Positions 35,690 through 43,362 of a DNA stretch of 64,000 nucleotides are shown here, in pieces. Numbering within the stretch: position 1 is the first letter of the stretch; every line of letters begins with the position of its first letter. Under the pieces are notes generated by a model. The model saw only the letters and a program-made list of their open reading frames with translations, did not search any database and was not told the origin of the DNA. The position numbers and the translations under genes were made by a program. Source of the stretch: Stutzerimonas xanthomarina (GTDB lineage Bacteria; Pseudomonadota; Gammaproteobacteria; Pseudomonadales; Pseudomonadaceae); assembly GCF_003935375.1 (NCBI RefSeq), contig NZ_RHQM01000019.1, positions 1-64,000 on the forward strand, written 5' to 3'.

Positions 35690-35873
35690 CGTTGCCGCCG
35701 CGCCGCTGATGGCGCGCGCCGCAGCGCGACAAACCATGCAGGCCGATGATGACGGGAGCTGCCAGAGCCAGCCAGCTCAGCCAGTCGCCCGCGCCTTCGG
35801 AGACCAGCCCGGCGATCAGCCCGAGCGTGGACAGCACGCCGATCAGCACCGGCCACAACCAGATGCGCATCAT
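35652..35873 (-). CDS. Small membrane protein of the PepSY/TonB operon
   Basis: This 73-residue protein has two hydrophobic helices (W-P-V-L-I-G-V-L-S-T-L-G-L-I-A-G and L-S-W-L-A-L-A-A-P-V-I-I-G-L) and a basic tail. The start at 35873 overlaps the PepSY gene stop as ATGA. Its 3' end overlaps the end of the hybrid kinase gene by 38 bases on the other strand. It is the last gene of the iron-uptake operon; similar small proteins follow PepSY genes in other pseudomonads. The function is unknown. Confidence 0.75.
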   Translation of the reverse strand: MMRIWLWPVLIGVLSTLGLIAGLVSEGAGDWLSWLALAAPVIIGLHGLSRCGARHQRRGGNVTAATSRRAGRS

Positions 35874-36997
35874 GAGCGCACCTCCGTCGCGCCGCGTTTG
35901 AGCCACAGGTACAGGCCGCTGCCGAGCACGACGATGGTGAGGATGTCCAACAGCCCCCAGAGGATTTTCAGCGGCAGGCCGCCGTAATCGCCGAAATGCA
36001 GCGGTTCGGACAACTGCAGCGCGGTGACATACCAGGGGCGGGCGCCGGCTTCGAGCACCTCGCCGTCGGCCGGGTCGACCAGCAGCGCCTGGGTCAGGCG
36101 CGAGGTCAGCGGCGTGTCGCCGCGCAGGATCACCGCAACGTGGTCCGGCGTGGCGCGCAGCGTGCCGGGGTAAGCGATCATTGCTATCGCCATGTCTGGA
36201 GCAGCGGCCAGTACACGGTCGACTGCAGTCTGCAGCGAGCCGTCCGCAGCGGGTGCATCACCGGCATCGGCGGCCAGCAGTACCCGCGTTTTGCCGGCTT
36301 GAAGCGCCGCGACCTGCTCAGCCTGCCAGGCCTGGAAGATCAGGTCCGCCCAGGTATTGATCACACCGGTAAAGCCAACCGCCAGCGCCCATACCAGGGT
36401 GACGATGCCGAGCAGGTTGTGCAGATCCAGCCAGCGGGTGCGGGTGGTACGTTCCTGGCGCACTTCGCCGAAGCGCAGCTTGCGCATGAAGGGCGCGTAG
36501 AGCACCACGCCGGAGACGATCGCCACCATCAGCAGCAGCCCCATGAAGCCGAGAAACAGCTTGCCGGCGAGCCCCGCGTAGAGGTCCACGTGCAGGCGGT
36601 ACATCACGCTCATGAAGCCTTCGTCGAAGTTCGGCGCGCCGAGTACCTCGGCGGTGCGGGCATCGGAGAGGATCAGCGTCGATTCGCTTTCATCGGTGTC
36701 GACGCGGGTATCGAGCTTGACGTACCAGACGTCCGGCGCGTCTTCCTCGGCGAAGAAGTACAGCGGCACCAGACCGGGGTAGGCCTTAACAGCTTCGGCC
36801 GCAACCCGGTCGACCGCAGCGCGCGGCGTGCCCTCGGGCATCGCCGGCGCCTCGATCTCGTTGCCGCTGAGGTGATCGATCTCGTGGGAGAAGATCAGCG
36901 GCAGGCCGGTCAGGCACAGCATCAGGATGAACAGCGTGCAGATGAGGCTGGACCACTTGTGAACCCAGCCCCACCGCCGCAGGGTGACTGCCTGCAT
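35870..36997 (-). CDS. PepSY-associated transmembrane protein
   Basis: The 375-residue inner-membrane protein has the PepSY_TM layout. An N-terminal helix (S-L-I-C-T-L-F-I-L-M-L-C-L-T-G-L-P-L-I-F) is followed by a periplasmic PepSY-like region, two middle helices and a C-terminal helix (L-D-I-L-T-I-V-V-L-G-S-G-L-Y-L-W). Relatives reduce iron-siderophore complexes or support siderophore uptake (FoxB, FpvG types). It is adjacent to the TonB receptor (1-base overlap), which points to the same role here. Confidence 0.9.
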   Translation of the reverse strand: MQAVTLRRWGWVHKWSSLICTLFILMLCLTGLPLIFSHEIDHLSGNEIEAPAMPEGTPRAAVDRVAAEAVKAYPGLVPLYFFAEEDAPDVWYVKLDTRVDTDESESTLILSDARTAEVLGAPNFDEGFMSVMYRLHVDLYAGLAGKLFLGFMGLLLMVAIVSGVVLYAPFMRKLRFGEVRQERTTRTRWLDLHNLLGIVTLVWALAVGFTGVINTWADLIFQAWQAEQVAALQAGKTRVLLAADAGDAPAADGSLQTAVDRVLAAAPDMAIAMIAYPGTLRATPDHVAVILRGDTPLTSRLTQALLVDPADGEVLEAGARPWYVTALQLSEPLHFGDYGGLPLKILWGLLDILTIVVLGSGLYLWLKRGATEVRS

Positions 36998-39204
36998 CAG
37001 AAATCGACCGTAGCGCTGACCGAGAGCGTGCGCGGGGCGCCGAGGACGAGGTAGTTGGAGCCCGGATAGCCCCCGGTCGAGGCCCAGTAATCGCGGCCGG
37101 TGGCGTTGTCGAGCCCGGCCCGAAGCGTGACGTCACGGTCTTCGATGGTCATGCGATAGCGTGCGCCCAGATCCAGGCGGGTCCACGATGGCAGGCGGAG
37201 GTCGTTGCTGGCGCTGGCGTACTGCTTGCCGGTATGCACAACCTGGCTGGTCAGCGTCAGCCCCTGCATACCGGGCACGTCCCATTCGCCGCCGAGGTTG
37301 GCCTGCAGCTTGGGAACGCCGATGGCATCGTTGCCGTCGTTGGCGCCGTTGAGCGTCTTCCTCTGCTCGGCATCCAGCAGAGTGACGCCACCCAGCAGAC
37401 GCACGCCGTAGACGGGCTCGCCGAACACCGACAGTTCTATGCCGCGGTTGCGTTGCTCCCCGCCTTCGCGGAAGACCTGATTTTCAACAATGCCGAAGGG
37501 TCGCTCGGTACTGAAAACCGCAATACTGCCGCCCAGATTGCCGCCATCATATTTAAGACCGATTTCTGTCTGTTTTGCGACATATGGCGCCAGCGAGGTT
37601 CCGGCATTAAGTACGGGCAGATTATTGGCCGTCGCCGTTGCGGTATCGCCCTTGGTCAGCCCCTCAATGTAGTTGGCATAAACCGATAGGTCGTTGTTCA
37701 GCTGGTAAACGATGCCGGCCACCGGAGTGGTTTCATAGGCGTCGTAACGATCGACGCGATTGCCCGTAGCGGCCGCGTAGCTTCTGGTTTCGATGCCTTG
37801 ACGGCGGGCGCCCAGCGTGACCTGCAGGCGATCATCGAGAAAGCCCAGGGTGTCGGCTATCGCCAGACTCTGCGTGCTGACCTGTTCAGTGCGTTTTGGA
37901 TCAGAAAGTTCCCCTCCGGGGAAGGTCACCGTCGTTGGTAGCGGCGCAGCGAACGGGTCGTGGATATTGCCGATCACAGGACCGAAGAAGGTGAAGGCAT
38001 TCTTCTCCTCGAAGTCGTGCATTGCGGCCGAGGTCACGATCTCATGTGAGACCGTTCCGGTTTGCACACGGAAACGCATGCCGATCTCACCTGTGTAAAC
38101 GCGGTCTTTGCGGTGATTGTCGAACCGCGACGCCGTAGTTGAGCCGTCGGAGGTAGCCCTAGGGTTGGAGAGCCGATTCTGTTCTTCTCCGTCACGTACG
38201 CCAGCGGCCGCCCAGCCGGTGATCGAGTCGGCGAAATCATATTCGGCGCGGAAGGTGCCGAAGGTCTGCTTCTCTTTCGAGTAGGTCCAGGGCTGTGCAA
38301 AGTTGTCGTCGGCATCCGGAGCGCTGGGAATTCCACCATTTGGCGTCACGCTCGGCCTAGGATTGTCGAGGAAGTGGTACTGATGGCCGATGTCTGCCGA
38401 CAAGCGCAGGCGGTCACCCTGGTAGTCCAGACCCAGCGCGAACATGTCCAGCGTCTGGTCTTCTTCATCAACGCCTGTCTCGCCGGCGCGCTTGGCTGCG
38501 TTAAGACGAACACCGAACTGGTTCTGCTCACCGAAGCGGCGACCCAGGTCCGCGGCAACCGTGCCCTGGCCGCCGGAGCTGGCGCCAAATGTCATGCGCG
38601 TCAGGGGCTCGTTCGGCGCACGCTTGGGCAGCAGATTGATAGCACCGCCAAGGCCGGTCCCACCCGGTGCGGCGCCATTGAGAAAGGCGCTTGCACCACG
38701 GAATACCTCCGCGCGCTCGATGAACTCCGCGGCCACATACTGGCGCGGCAGCAGACCGTAGAGTCCGTTGTAGGAAATATCATCGGAATACAGCGGGAAT
38801 CCGCGCACGACGTACAGCTCCTGCATGTTGCCGAAGCCACGCGCCACGCGCACCGAAGGATCGTTCTGCACGATGTCGGACACGCTGCGCGCCTGCTGAT
38901 CCTGGATCAGCTGCGAGGTATAGGACGTCGAGGTGAACGGCGTTTCCATGTAGTCGCGATTGCCGAGAATCCCTACTCGCCCACCACGCGCAACCTGTTC
39001 GCCGGCGTAGGGTTGCGTCAGGCCATCGGCCGAGGCGTCGGCGCTGGCGGTGATTTCCACCGATTGCAGTTCGACTGGCTCGGCGGCAGTGCCTTGAGAT
39101 TGATCTTCGAGTTGCTCCTGAGCCATGAGCGGCGAGCCAGCGAAGCTGGCGGCAAGGCAAACGGGCAGCAGTGCGGTTTTACGCGGGAAGCGAAGAGTGG
39201 GCAT
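36997..39204 (-). CDS. TonB-dependent siderophore receptor
   Basis: The 735-residue outer-membrane receptor has a signal peptide (V-C-L-A-A-S-F-A-G-S-P-L-M-A), a possible TonB box (S-V-E-I-T-A), a plug domain (S-V-S-D-I-V-Q-N-D-P-S-V-R-V-A-R-G-F-G-N) and a C-terminal barrel ending in Phe (S-V-S-A-T-V-D-F). The plug sequence is typical of ferric-siderophore receptors. The ligand is unknown. ATG 39204 is chosen; an upstream frame lacks a signal peptide. A Fur-box-like promoter lies about 90 bases upstream. Confidence 0.92.
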   Translation of the reverse strand: MPTLRFPRKTALLPVCLAASFAGSPLMAQEQLEDQSQGTAAEPVELQSVEITASADASADGLTQPYAGEQVARGGRVGILGNRDYMETPFTSTSYTSQLIQDQQARSVSDIVQNDPSVRVARGFGNMQELYVVRGFPLYSDDISYNGLYGLLPRQYVAAEFIERAEVFRGASAFLNGAAPGGTGLGGAINLLPKRAPNEPLTRMTFGASSGGQGTVAADLGRRFGEQNQFGVRLNAAKRAGETGVDEEDQTLDMFALGLDYQGDRLRLSADIGHQYHFLDNPRPSVTPNGGIPSAPDADDNFAQPWTYSKEKQTFGTFRAEYDFADSITGWAAAGVRDGEEQNRLSNPRATSDGSTTASRFDNHRKDRVYTGEIGMRFRVQTGTVSHEIVTSAAMHDFEEKNAFTFFGPVIGNIHDPFAAPLPTTVTFPGGELSDPKRTEQVSTQSLAIADTLGFLDDRLQVTLGARRQGIETRSYAAATGNRVDRYDAYETTPVAGIVYQLNNDLSVYANYIEGLTKGDTATATANNLPVLNAGTSLAPYVAKQTEIGLKYDGGNLGGSIAVFSTERPFGIVENQVFREGGEQRNRGIELSVFGEPVYGVRLLGGVTLLDAEQRKTLNGANDGNDAIGVPKLQANLGGEWDVPGMQGLTLTSQVVHTGKQYASASNDLRLPSWTRLDLGARYRMTIEDRDVTLRAGLDNATGRDYWASTGGYPGSNYLVLGAPRTLSVSATVDF

Positions 39205-39289
39205 ACGGACCTGACCGGACGTTGAGCTGTGAGGGTGGCGGATGACGGCGCGGCGGGTAGTTGAGAGCCTGTGCCATCTGAGAGCCACT

Positions 39290-39317
39290 ATCATATTTCA
39301 ATGCTAACAATTCGCAA
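39290..39317 (-). promoter_or_regulatory. Sigma-70-like promoter overlapped by Fur-box-like sequence
   Basis: Reading toward the receptor gene, -35 TTGCGA (39317-39312) and -10 TATGAT (39295-39290) are 16 bases apart. The spacer contains ATTGTTAGCATT, a partial match to the Fur box. Repression by iron-loaded Fur would fit a siderophore receptor operon. The match is imperfect, so this is an inference. Confidence 0.4.
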
Positions 39318-39482
39318 CCGTATTCCGCCCGATGGAGCCGCGGTGTGCTCGCGCGCCGCCGGCGCAGGGCGTCTGGCATGCGGGCCGCGCCTGCGTAGAA
39401 AAAACTGATTGGGTCTGTCGATTCTGGAAGTCGCCGAACGACTAGTTGGTGAACCCCGTTCACCCGATCAGAGGAGAAGGAC

Positions 39483-39941
39483 ATGAACAGCCAGAACAGC
39501 CAGGACGAGAGCGCCATTCGCCAGCTGCACAAAACGTTTGAACAGGCCACCAAGGCCAAGGATCTCGACCGGATCATGGCGCAGTACGCCGACGACGTAG
39601 TCGCCTTCGATGCGGTCGGCGCACTGCAATTCAAGGGCGTTGAGGAATACCGGGCGCACTGGCAGCGCTGCTTCGAGTTCTGCCAGGGCGAAGGTTTCTT
39701 CGAGACCCATGAACTGCATGTGGATGTCGGCGGCGAGCTGGCCTGCAGCCGCATGCTTACCCATTGTGGCGGACCCAATGCCGAAGGCGAGATGCAAACG
39801 GCCTGGATGCGCGGCACGCGGGTCTGGGCGCGGCGCAACGGTGAGTGGAAGGTGATCCACGAGCACTTTTCGATGCCTTTCGACATGCAGACCGGCCAGG
39901 TATGCATGGATCAGACACCATCGCAGCAACAGACCGGTTGA
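39483..39941 (+). CDS. SnoaL/NTF2-like family protein
   Basis: The 152-residue protein shows the SnoaL/DUF4440-type NTF2 fold: I-R-Q-L-H-K-T-F-E-Q-A-T-K-A-K-D-L-D-R-I-M, then Y-A-D-D-V-V-A-F-D, with W-K-V-I-H-E-H-F-S at the end. GAGGAG precedes the ATG. It lies 89 bases upstream of a YCII protein and an ECF42-type sigma factor, so the three may form one stress-response unit. The enzymatic function, if any, is unknown. Confidence 0.82.
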   Translation: MNSQNSQDESAIRQLHKTFEQATKAKDLDRIMAQYADDVVAFDAVGALQFKGVEEYRAHWQRCFEFCQGEGFFETHELHVDVGGELACSRMLTHCGGPNAEGEMQTAWMRGTRVWARRNGEWKVIHEHFSMPFDMQTGQVCMDQTPSQQQTG

Positions 39942-40029
39942 GTCTGGCCCGCGGTCTTCGTCGCGCGATCGGGCGAGGTCGTTCAATGGCTGCTAGCTTT
40001 GCTGCGTTGCCGGCAGACGGAGCCCCGCC

Positions 40030-40386
40030 ATGAACTACCTGTGCCTGATTTATTACGATGAACAGCGTGTGGATGCGATGACCGACGAACAGTGGCATGC
40101 GCTGGTCGCGCGTTGCGTGAGTTGCGGCGAGGAGCTGCGCGCCAGTGGCCACATGCTCGCCGGCGAACCGCTGCAGTCGGTGCGAACCGCACGCACGGTG
40201 CGCGTGCGTGATGGTGTTACCTCGGTGGTCGACGGCCCGTTCGCCGAAACCCGCGAGCAGCTGGCGGGCTTCTACCTGATCGAGGCGGCGGACCAGCAGG
40301 AAGCCGAGGCCATCGCGGCGAAGATTCCGCCGGCCAGTCTTGGCTGCGTCGAGGTCCGGCCGTTGCGCCAGCTGCCGCAGCGCTGA
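40030..40386 (+). CDS. YCII-related (DGPF) protein
   Basis: The 118-residue protein carries V-V-D-G-P-F-A-E-T-R-E-Q-L, the DGPF hallmark of YCII-like proteins, and starts MNYLCLIYYDE. The family is found beside ECF42-type sigma factors. The next gene is exactly that, two bases downstream, so this protein is probably a regulator or partner of the sigma factor. Its biochemical role is not established. Confidence 0.9.
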   Translation: MNYLCLIYYDEQRVDAMTDEQWHALVARCVSCGEELRASGHMLAGEPLQSVRTARTVRVRDGVTSVVDGPFAETREQLAGFYLIEAADQQEAEAIAAKIPPASLGCVEVRPLRQLPQR

Positions 40387-40388
40387 GC

Positions 40389-41630
40389 ATGCCGCTGACC
40401 GGACATTTCACGGCGGCGCGGGTAGAGGCGGTCTACCGCAGCGAATCGCGGCGCGTGCTGGCCACGCTGATTCGTCTGCTGGGCGACTTCGATCGTGCCG
40501 AAGAGGCCTTGCACGATGCGTTCGCCGCGGCCTTGCAGCAGTGGCCGCACGATGGTGTTCCAGACAATCCGCGCGCCTGGCTGGTTTCCGCCGGCCGCTT
40601 CAAGGCCATCGATGCCCTGCGCCGCCGGGCGCGCTTCGATGCCTCGTTGCGGCTGCTGGCCGAACAGCTGGAAGACGCAGCCGAGGCAGCGGAGGTGGAC
40701 GAGATGGAAGACGATCGCCTGCGGCTGATCTTCACTTGCTGCCATCCCGCCCTGCCGGCCGATGGTCGGGTGGCACTGACCCTGCGTGAGGTCTGCGACC
40801 TGACCACCGAGGAAATCGCCCGCGCCTTTCTCGCTCCGCCGGCCACCATTGCCCAGCGTATCGTGCGCGCCAAGGCGAAGATCCGTGACGCCCAGTTGCC
40901 CTATCGAGTGCCGGAGCGCGACGAGCTGCCGGCGCGGCTGGAGAGCGTGCTGCGGGTGGTCTATCTGGTGTTCAACGAGGGCTACACCGCATCGGCCGGC
41001 GCCGAGCTGACCCGCGCCGACCTCTGTGCCGAGGCGATTCGCCTGGGCCGACTGCTCCTCGAGCTGCTGCCTAACGCCGAGGTGATGGGGCTGCTGGCGC
41101 TGATGCTGCTGCACGATGCCCGCCGGGCTGCGCGTACCGATGCGGCCGGGGAGCTAGTGCGCTTAGACGAACAGGACCGCAGCCTGTGGAGCCGCCAGCA
41201 GATTGCCGAAGGATCGCAGCTGGTGCAGCTGGCGTTGACCAGTCGCGCGTTCGGCCCCTATTCGTTGCAGGCCGCCATCGTCGCGGTGCATGCCGAGGCG
41301 CCGAGCGCCGCGCAGACCGACTGGCTGCAGATCGTCCGGCTCTACGATGTGCTGCTGCAGTTGAGCCCGTCGCCGGTGGTGGAACTGAACCGCGCGGTGG
41401 CCGTGGCCATGCGCGACGGGCCCGAGGCCGGCCTGCTGTTGGTGGAGGAACTCCTCGGGCGCGGCGATCTGCAGGACTACCACCTCAGCCATGCAACCCG
41501 CGCCGATCTATTGCGCCGGCTGGCGCGCATCGACGAGGCCTGCGAGGCCTATCGCAGCGCGCTGCGCCTGGTACAGCTGGAGCCGGAGCGGCGTTTCCTG
41601 CAGCGCCAGCTGGACGAGCTGGGCGACTGA
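40389..41630 (+). CDS. ECF42-type RNA polymerase sigma factor with C-terminal extension
   Basis: The 413-residue protein has an N-terminal sigma-2/sigma-4 pair (D-F-D-R-A-E-E-A-L-H-D-A-F-A-A-A and A-L-T-L-R-E-V-C-D-L-T-T-E-E-I-A). A long C-terminal helical, TPR-like part of about 200 residues follows (V-E-L-N-R-A-V-A-V-A-M-R-D-G-P). That extension, and the preceding DGPF protein, are characteristic of ECF42. Such factors lack a classical membrane anti-sigma; the extension is thought to control activity. The target genes are unknown. Confidence 0.9.
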   Translation: MPLTGHFTAARVEAVYRSESRRVLATLIRLLGDFDRAEEALHDAFAAALQQWPHDGVPDNPRAWLVSAGRFKAIDALRRRARFDASLRLLAEQLEDAAEAAEVDEMEDDRLRLIFTCCHPALPADGRVALTLREVCDLTTEEIARAFLAPPATIAQRIVRAKAKIRDAQLPYRVPERDELPARLESVLRVVYLVFNEGYTASAGAELTRADLCAEAIRLGRLLLELLPNAEVMGLLALMLLHDARRAARTDAAGELVRLDEQDRSLWSRQQIAEGSQLVQLALTSRAFGPYSLQAAIVAVHAEAPSAAQTDWLQIVRLYDVLLQLSPSPVVELNRAVAVAMRDGPEAGLLLVEELLGRGDLQDYHLSHATRADLLRRLARIDEACEAYRSALRLVQLEPERRFLQRQLDELGD

Positions 41631-41648
41631 CTGTATCCAGAACCCTTT

Positions 41649-41672
41649 TGTGGGAGCGGTCTTGACCGCGAA
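41649..41672. repeat. REP-like palindrome (GTGGGAGCGG type)
   Basis: TGTGGGAGCGGTCTTGACCGCGAA contains GCGGTC (41656-41661) and GACCGC (41664-41669) as a short hairpin. This is the form of the REP elements common in intergenic regions of Pseudomonas genomes. It lies between the sigma factor gene and dctD. Confidence 0.75.
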
Positions 41673-41733
41673 AGGCGCGCGGTACGCGGTGTAATCACAT
41701 CTAGGCAAGCCTTTAGCCCAGCCGGCGCACGCG

Positions 41734-41766
41734 CTTCGTGGCCAAGGCCGCTTGCGCGAGTCGTGC
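41734..41766. repeat. Degenerate second REP-like copy in opposite orientation
   Basis: TTCGTGGCCAAGGCCGCTTGCGCGAGTCG resembles the reverse complement of a REP element (GCGGCCAAGGCCGC core) about 75 bases from the first copy. Two inverted REPs close together would form a REPIN-like unit. The match is imperfect. Confidence 0.45.
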
Positions 41767-41837
41767 GGAAAGCGAAGCTGAATGCGCAGCGCTTGGCCTT
41801 CAGGGGTTGGTGGCTTCCACTCCTGCGTGACGGCTGC

Positions 41838-43181
41838 TCAGGTCTCGGTGCTGCCCGCCGGCAAGTAATCGCTGCGGCTCAGACCGTGGCGTTGCATCTT
41901 CTCGTTGAGGGTGCGGCGCGGCAGCTGCAGCTGGGTCATGACCTCGGCGATGTTGCCTTTGCACTGTTGCAGGGCGTTGTGCAGGCATTGCGCCTCAAAG
42001 GCTTCCATCTGTTCGGCCAGCGAATGGCCGCCGCGGCTCGCCGTGGCCGGGGCGCTGAGGCCGAGGGCGTGGCGTTCGGCGGCGTTGATCAGTTCGCGCA
42101 CGTTGCCCGGCCAGTCGTGGGCGAGCAGTTGCGTCAGCTCGCCGGGCGTCATTGGCGGAGCGGCACGGCCGTGGCGCTGGGCGGCCTGGCTGGCGAAGTG
42201 TTCGAACAGCAGCGGAATGTCCTCGCGGCGCTCGCGCAATGGCGGGATATGCAGCTCGGCGACGTTCAGCCGGTACAACAAATCTTCGCGGAAGCGGCCG
42301 CCGCGCACTTCTTCCAGCAGGTCCGGCTTGGCCGCGCTGATCACCCGCAGGTCGACCTCGATGCTGCGGTTCGAGCCCAGGCGCTCCAGGGTCTTTTCCT
42401 GCAGCACGCGCAGCAGCTTGACCTGCTGGGCCAGCGGCATGCTTTCGATCTCGTCGAGGAACAGTGTGCCGCCGGCGGCATGTTCGATGCGACCGATGCG
42501 CTTGCCCTGGGCGCCGGTGAAGGCGCCGCTCTCGTGACCGAACAGCTCGCTCTCGAAGATGGTTTCCGGAATCGCCGCGCAGTTCAGCGCCACGAACGGT
42601 CCGCCGGCGCGCGGGCTGAAGTCGTGCAGGCAGCGCGCGACCTGCTCCTTGCCGCTGCCGGTCTCACCACGGATCAGCACGTTGACGTCGGTACCGGCCA
42701 GCTCAAGCACCTGCCGGCGCAGGTTGACCATCGCCCGTGACACGCCGAGCAGCTGCGATTCGATACGACCCTTGCGGGCGAACTGTTCGCGCAGCTGGCG
42801 GTTCTCGCAGACCAGCCGGCGCTTGTCCATGGCACGGCGCACGCTGTCCAGCAGGCGCTCGGGGGTGAAGGGCTTCTCGATGAAGTCGTAGGCGCCCTGG
42901 CGCAGTGCCTGCACCGCCATCGGCACGTCGCCGTGGCCGGTAACCATGATCACCGGCAGGTCGGCGTCCAGCGCCACCAGCTGCTCGAGCAGGCCGAGGC
43001 CGTCGAGATCGGGCATGCGTACGTCACTGATCAGCACGCCGGGGAAGTCGCGATCCAGCGCGGTCAGCGCCTCGCGGGCGCGGGAGAAGGTGTGCACCTG
43101 AAAGCCGGACAGCTCCAGCCACTGCTGCACTGCCTGGCGGATTGCCGCCTCGTCGTCGATGAAGATTACCTGCCCGCTCAT
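41838..43181 (-). CDS. dctD: C4-dicarboxylate sigma-54-dependent response regulator
   Basis: The 447-residue protein has a receiver domain (acceptor Asp53 in I-S-D-V-R-M-P-D-L-D-G), a sigma-54 AAA+ domain with G-E-T-G-S-G-K-E near residue 173 and E-S-G-A-F-T-G-A, and a Fis-type C-terminal helix-turn-helix. It resembles DctD. A longer upstream frame is rejected because the receiver begins right after ATG 43181 with GAGGAG before it. It activates sigma-54 promoters of C4-dicarboxylate transporter genes, none of which is in the window. The assignment to the Dct system rests on the partner kinase next to it. Confidence 0.88.
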   Translation of the reverse strand: MSGQVIFIDDEAAIRQAVQQWLELSGFQVHTFSRAREALTALDRDFPGVLISDVRMPDLDGLGLLEQLVALDADLPVIMVTGHGDVPMAVQALRQGAYDFIEKPFTPERLLDSVRRAMDKRRLVCENRQLREQFARKGRIESQLLGVSRAMVNLRRQVLELAGTDVNVLIRGETGSGKEQVARCLHDFSPRAGGPFVALNCAAIPETIFESELFGHESGAFTGAQGKRIGRIEHAAGGTLFLDEIESMPLAQQVKLLRVLQEKTLERLGSNRSIEVDLRVISAAKPDLLEEVRGGRFREDLLYRLNVAELHIPPLRERREDIPLLFEHFASQAAQRHGRAAPPMTPGELTQLLAHDWPGNVRELINAAERHALGLSAPATASRGGHSLAEQMEAFEAQCLHNALQQCKGNIAEVMTQLQLPRRTLNEKMQRHGLSRSDYLPAGSTET

Positions 43182-43362
43182 TGCCTGCTCCTCGCGGTCG
43201 CGTCGCGGCAGTTTACTCGGCGACGTGCCCTTCGGGGCAGCTGGTAAAAGATCGGCGAGACAGCCAGGGCAAGGCAAAAGCAGGGGGGAAAGCGCAGTTC
43301 ACGAGGTGTAAACCAGCATGTCGAGTCTGCATTTAACGCGGCGTTGACAGCGTAGATGGTTG

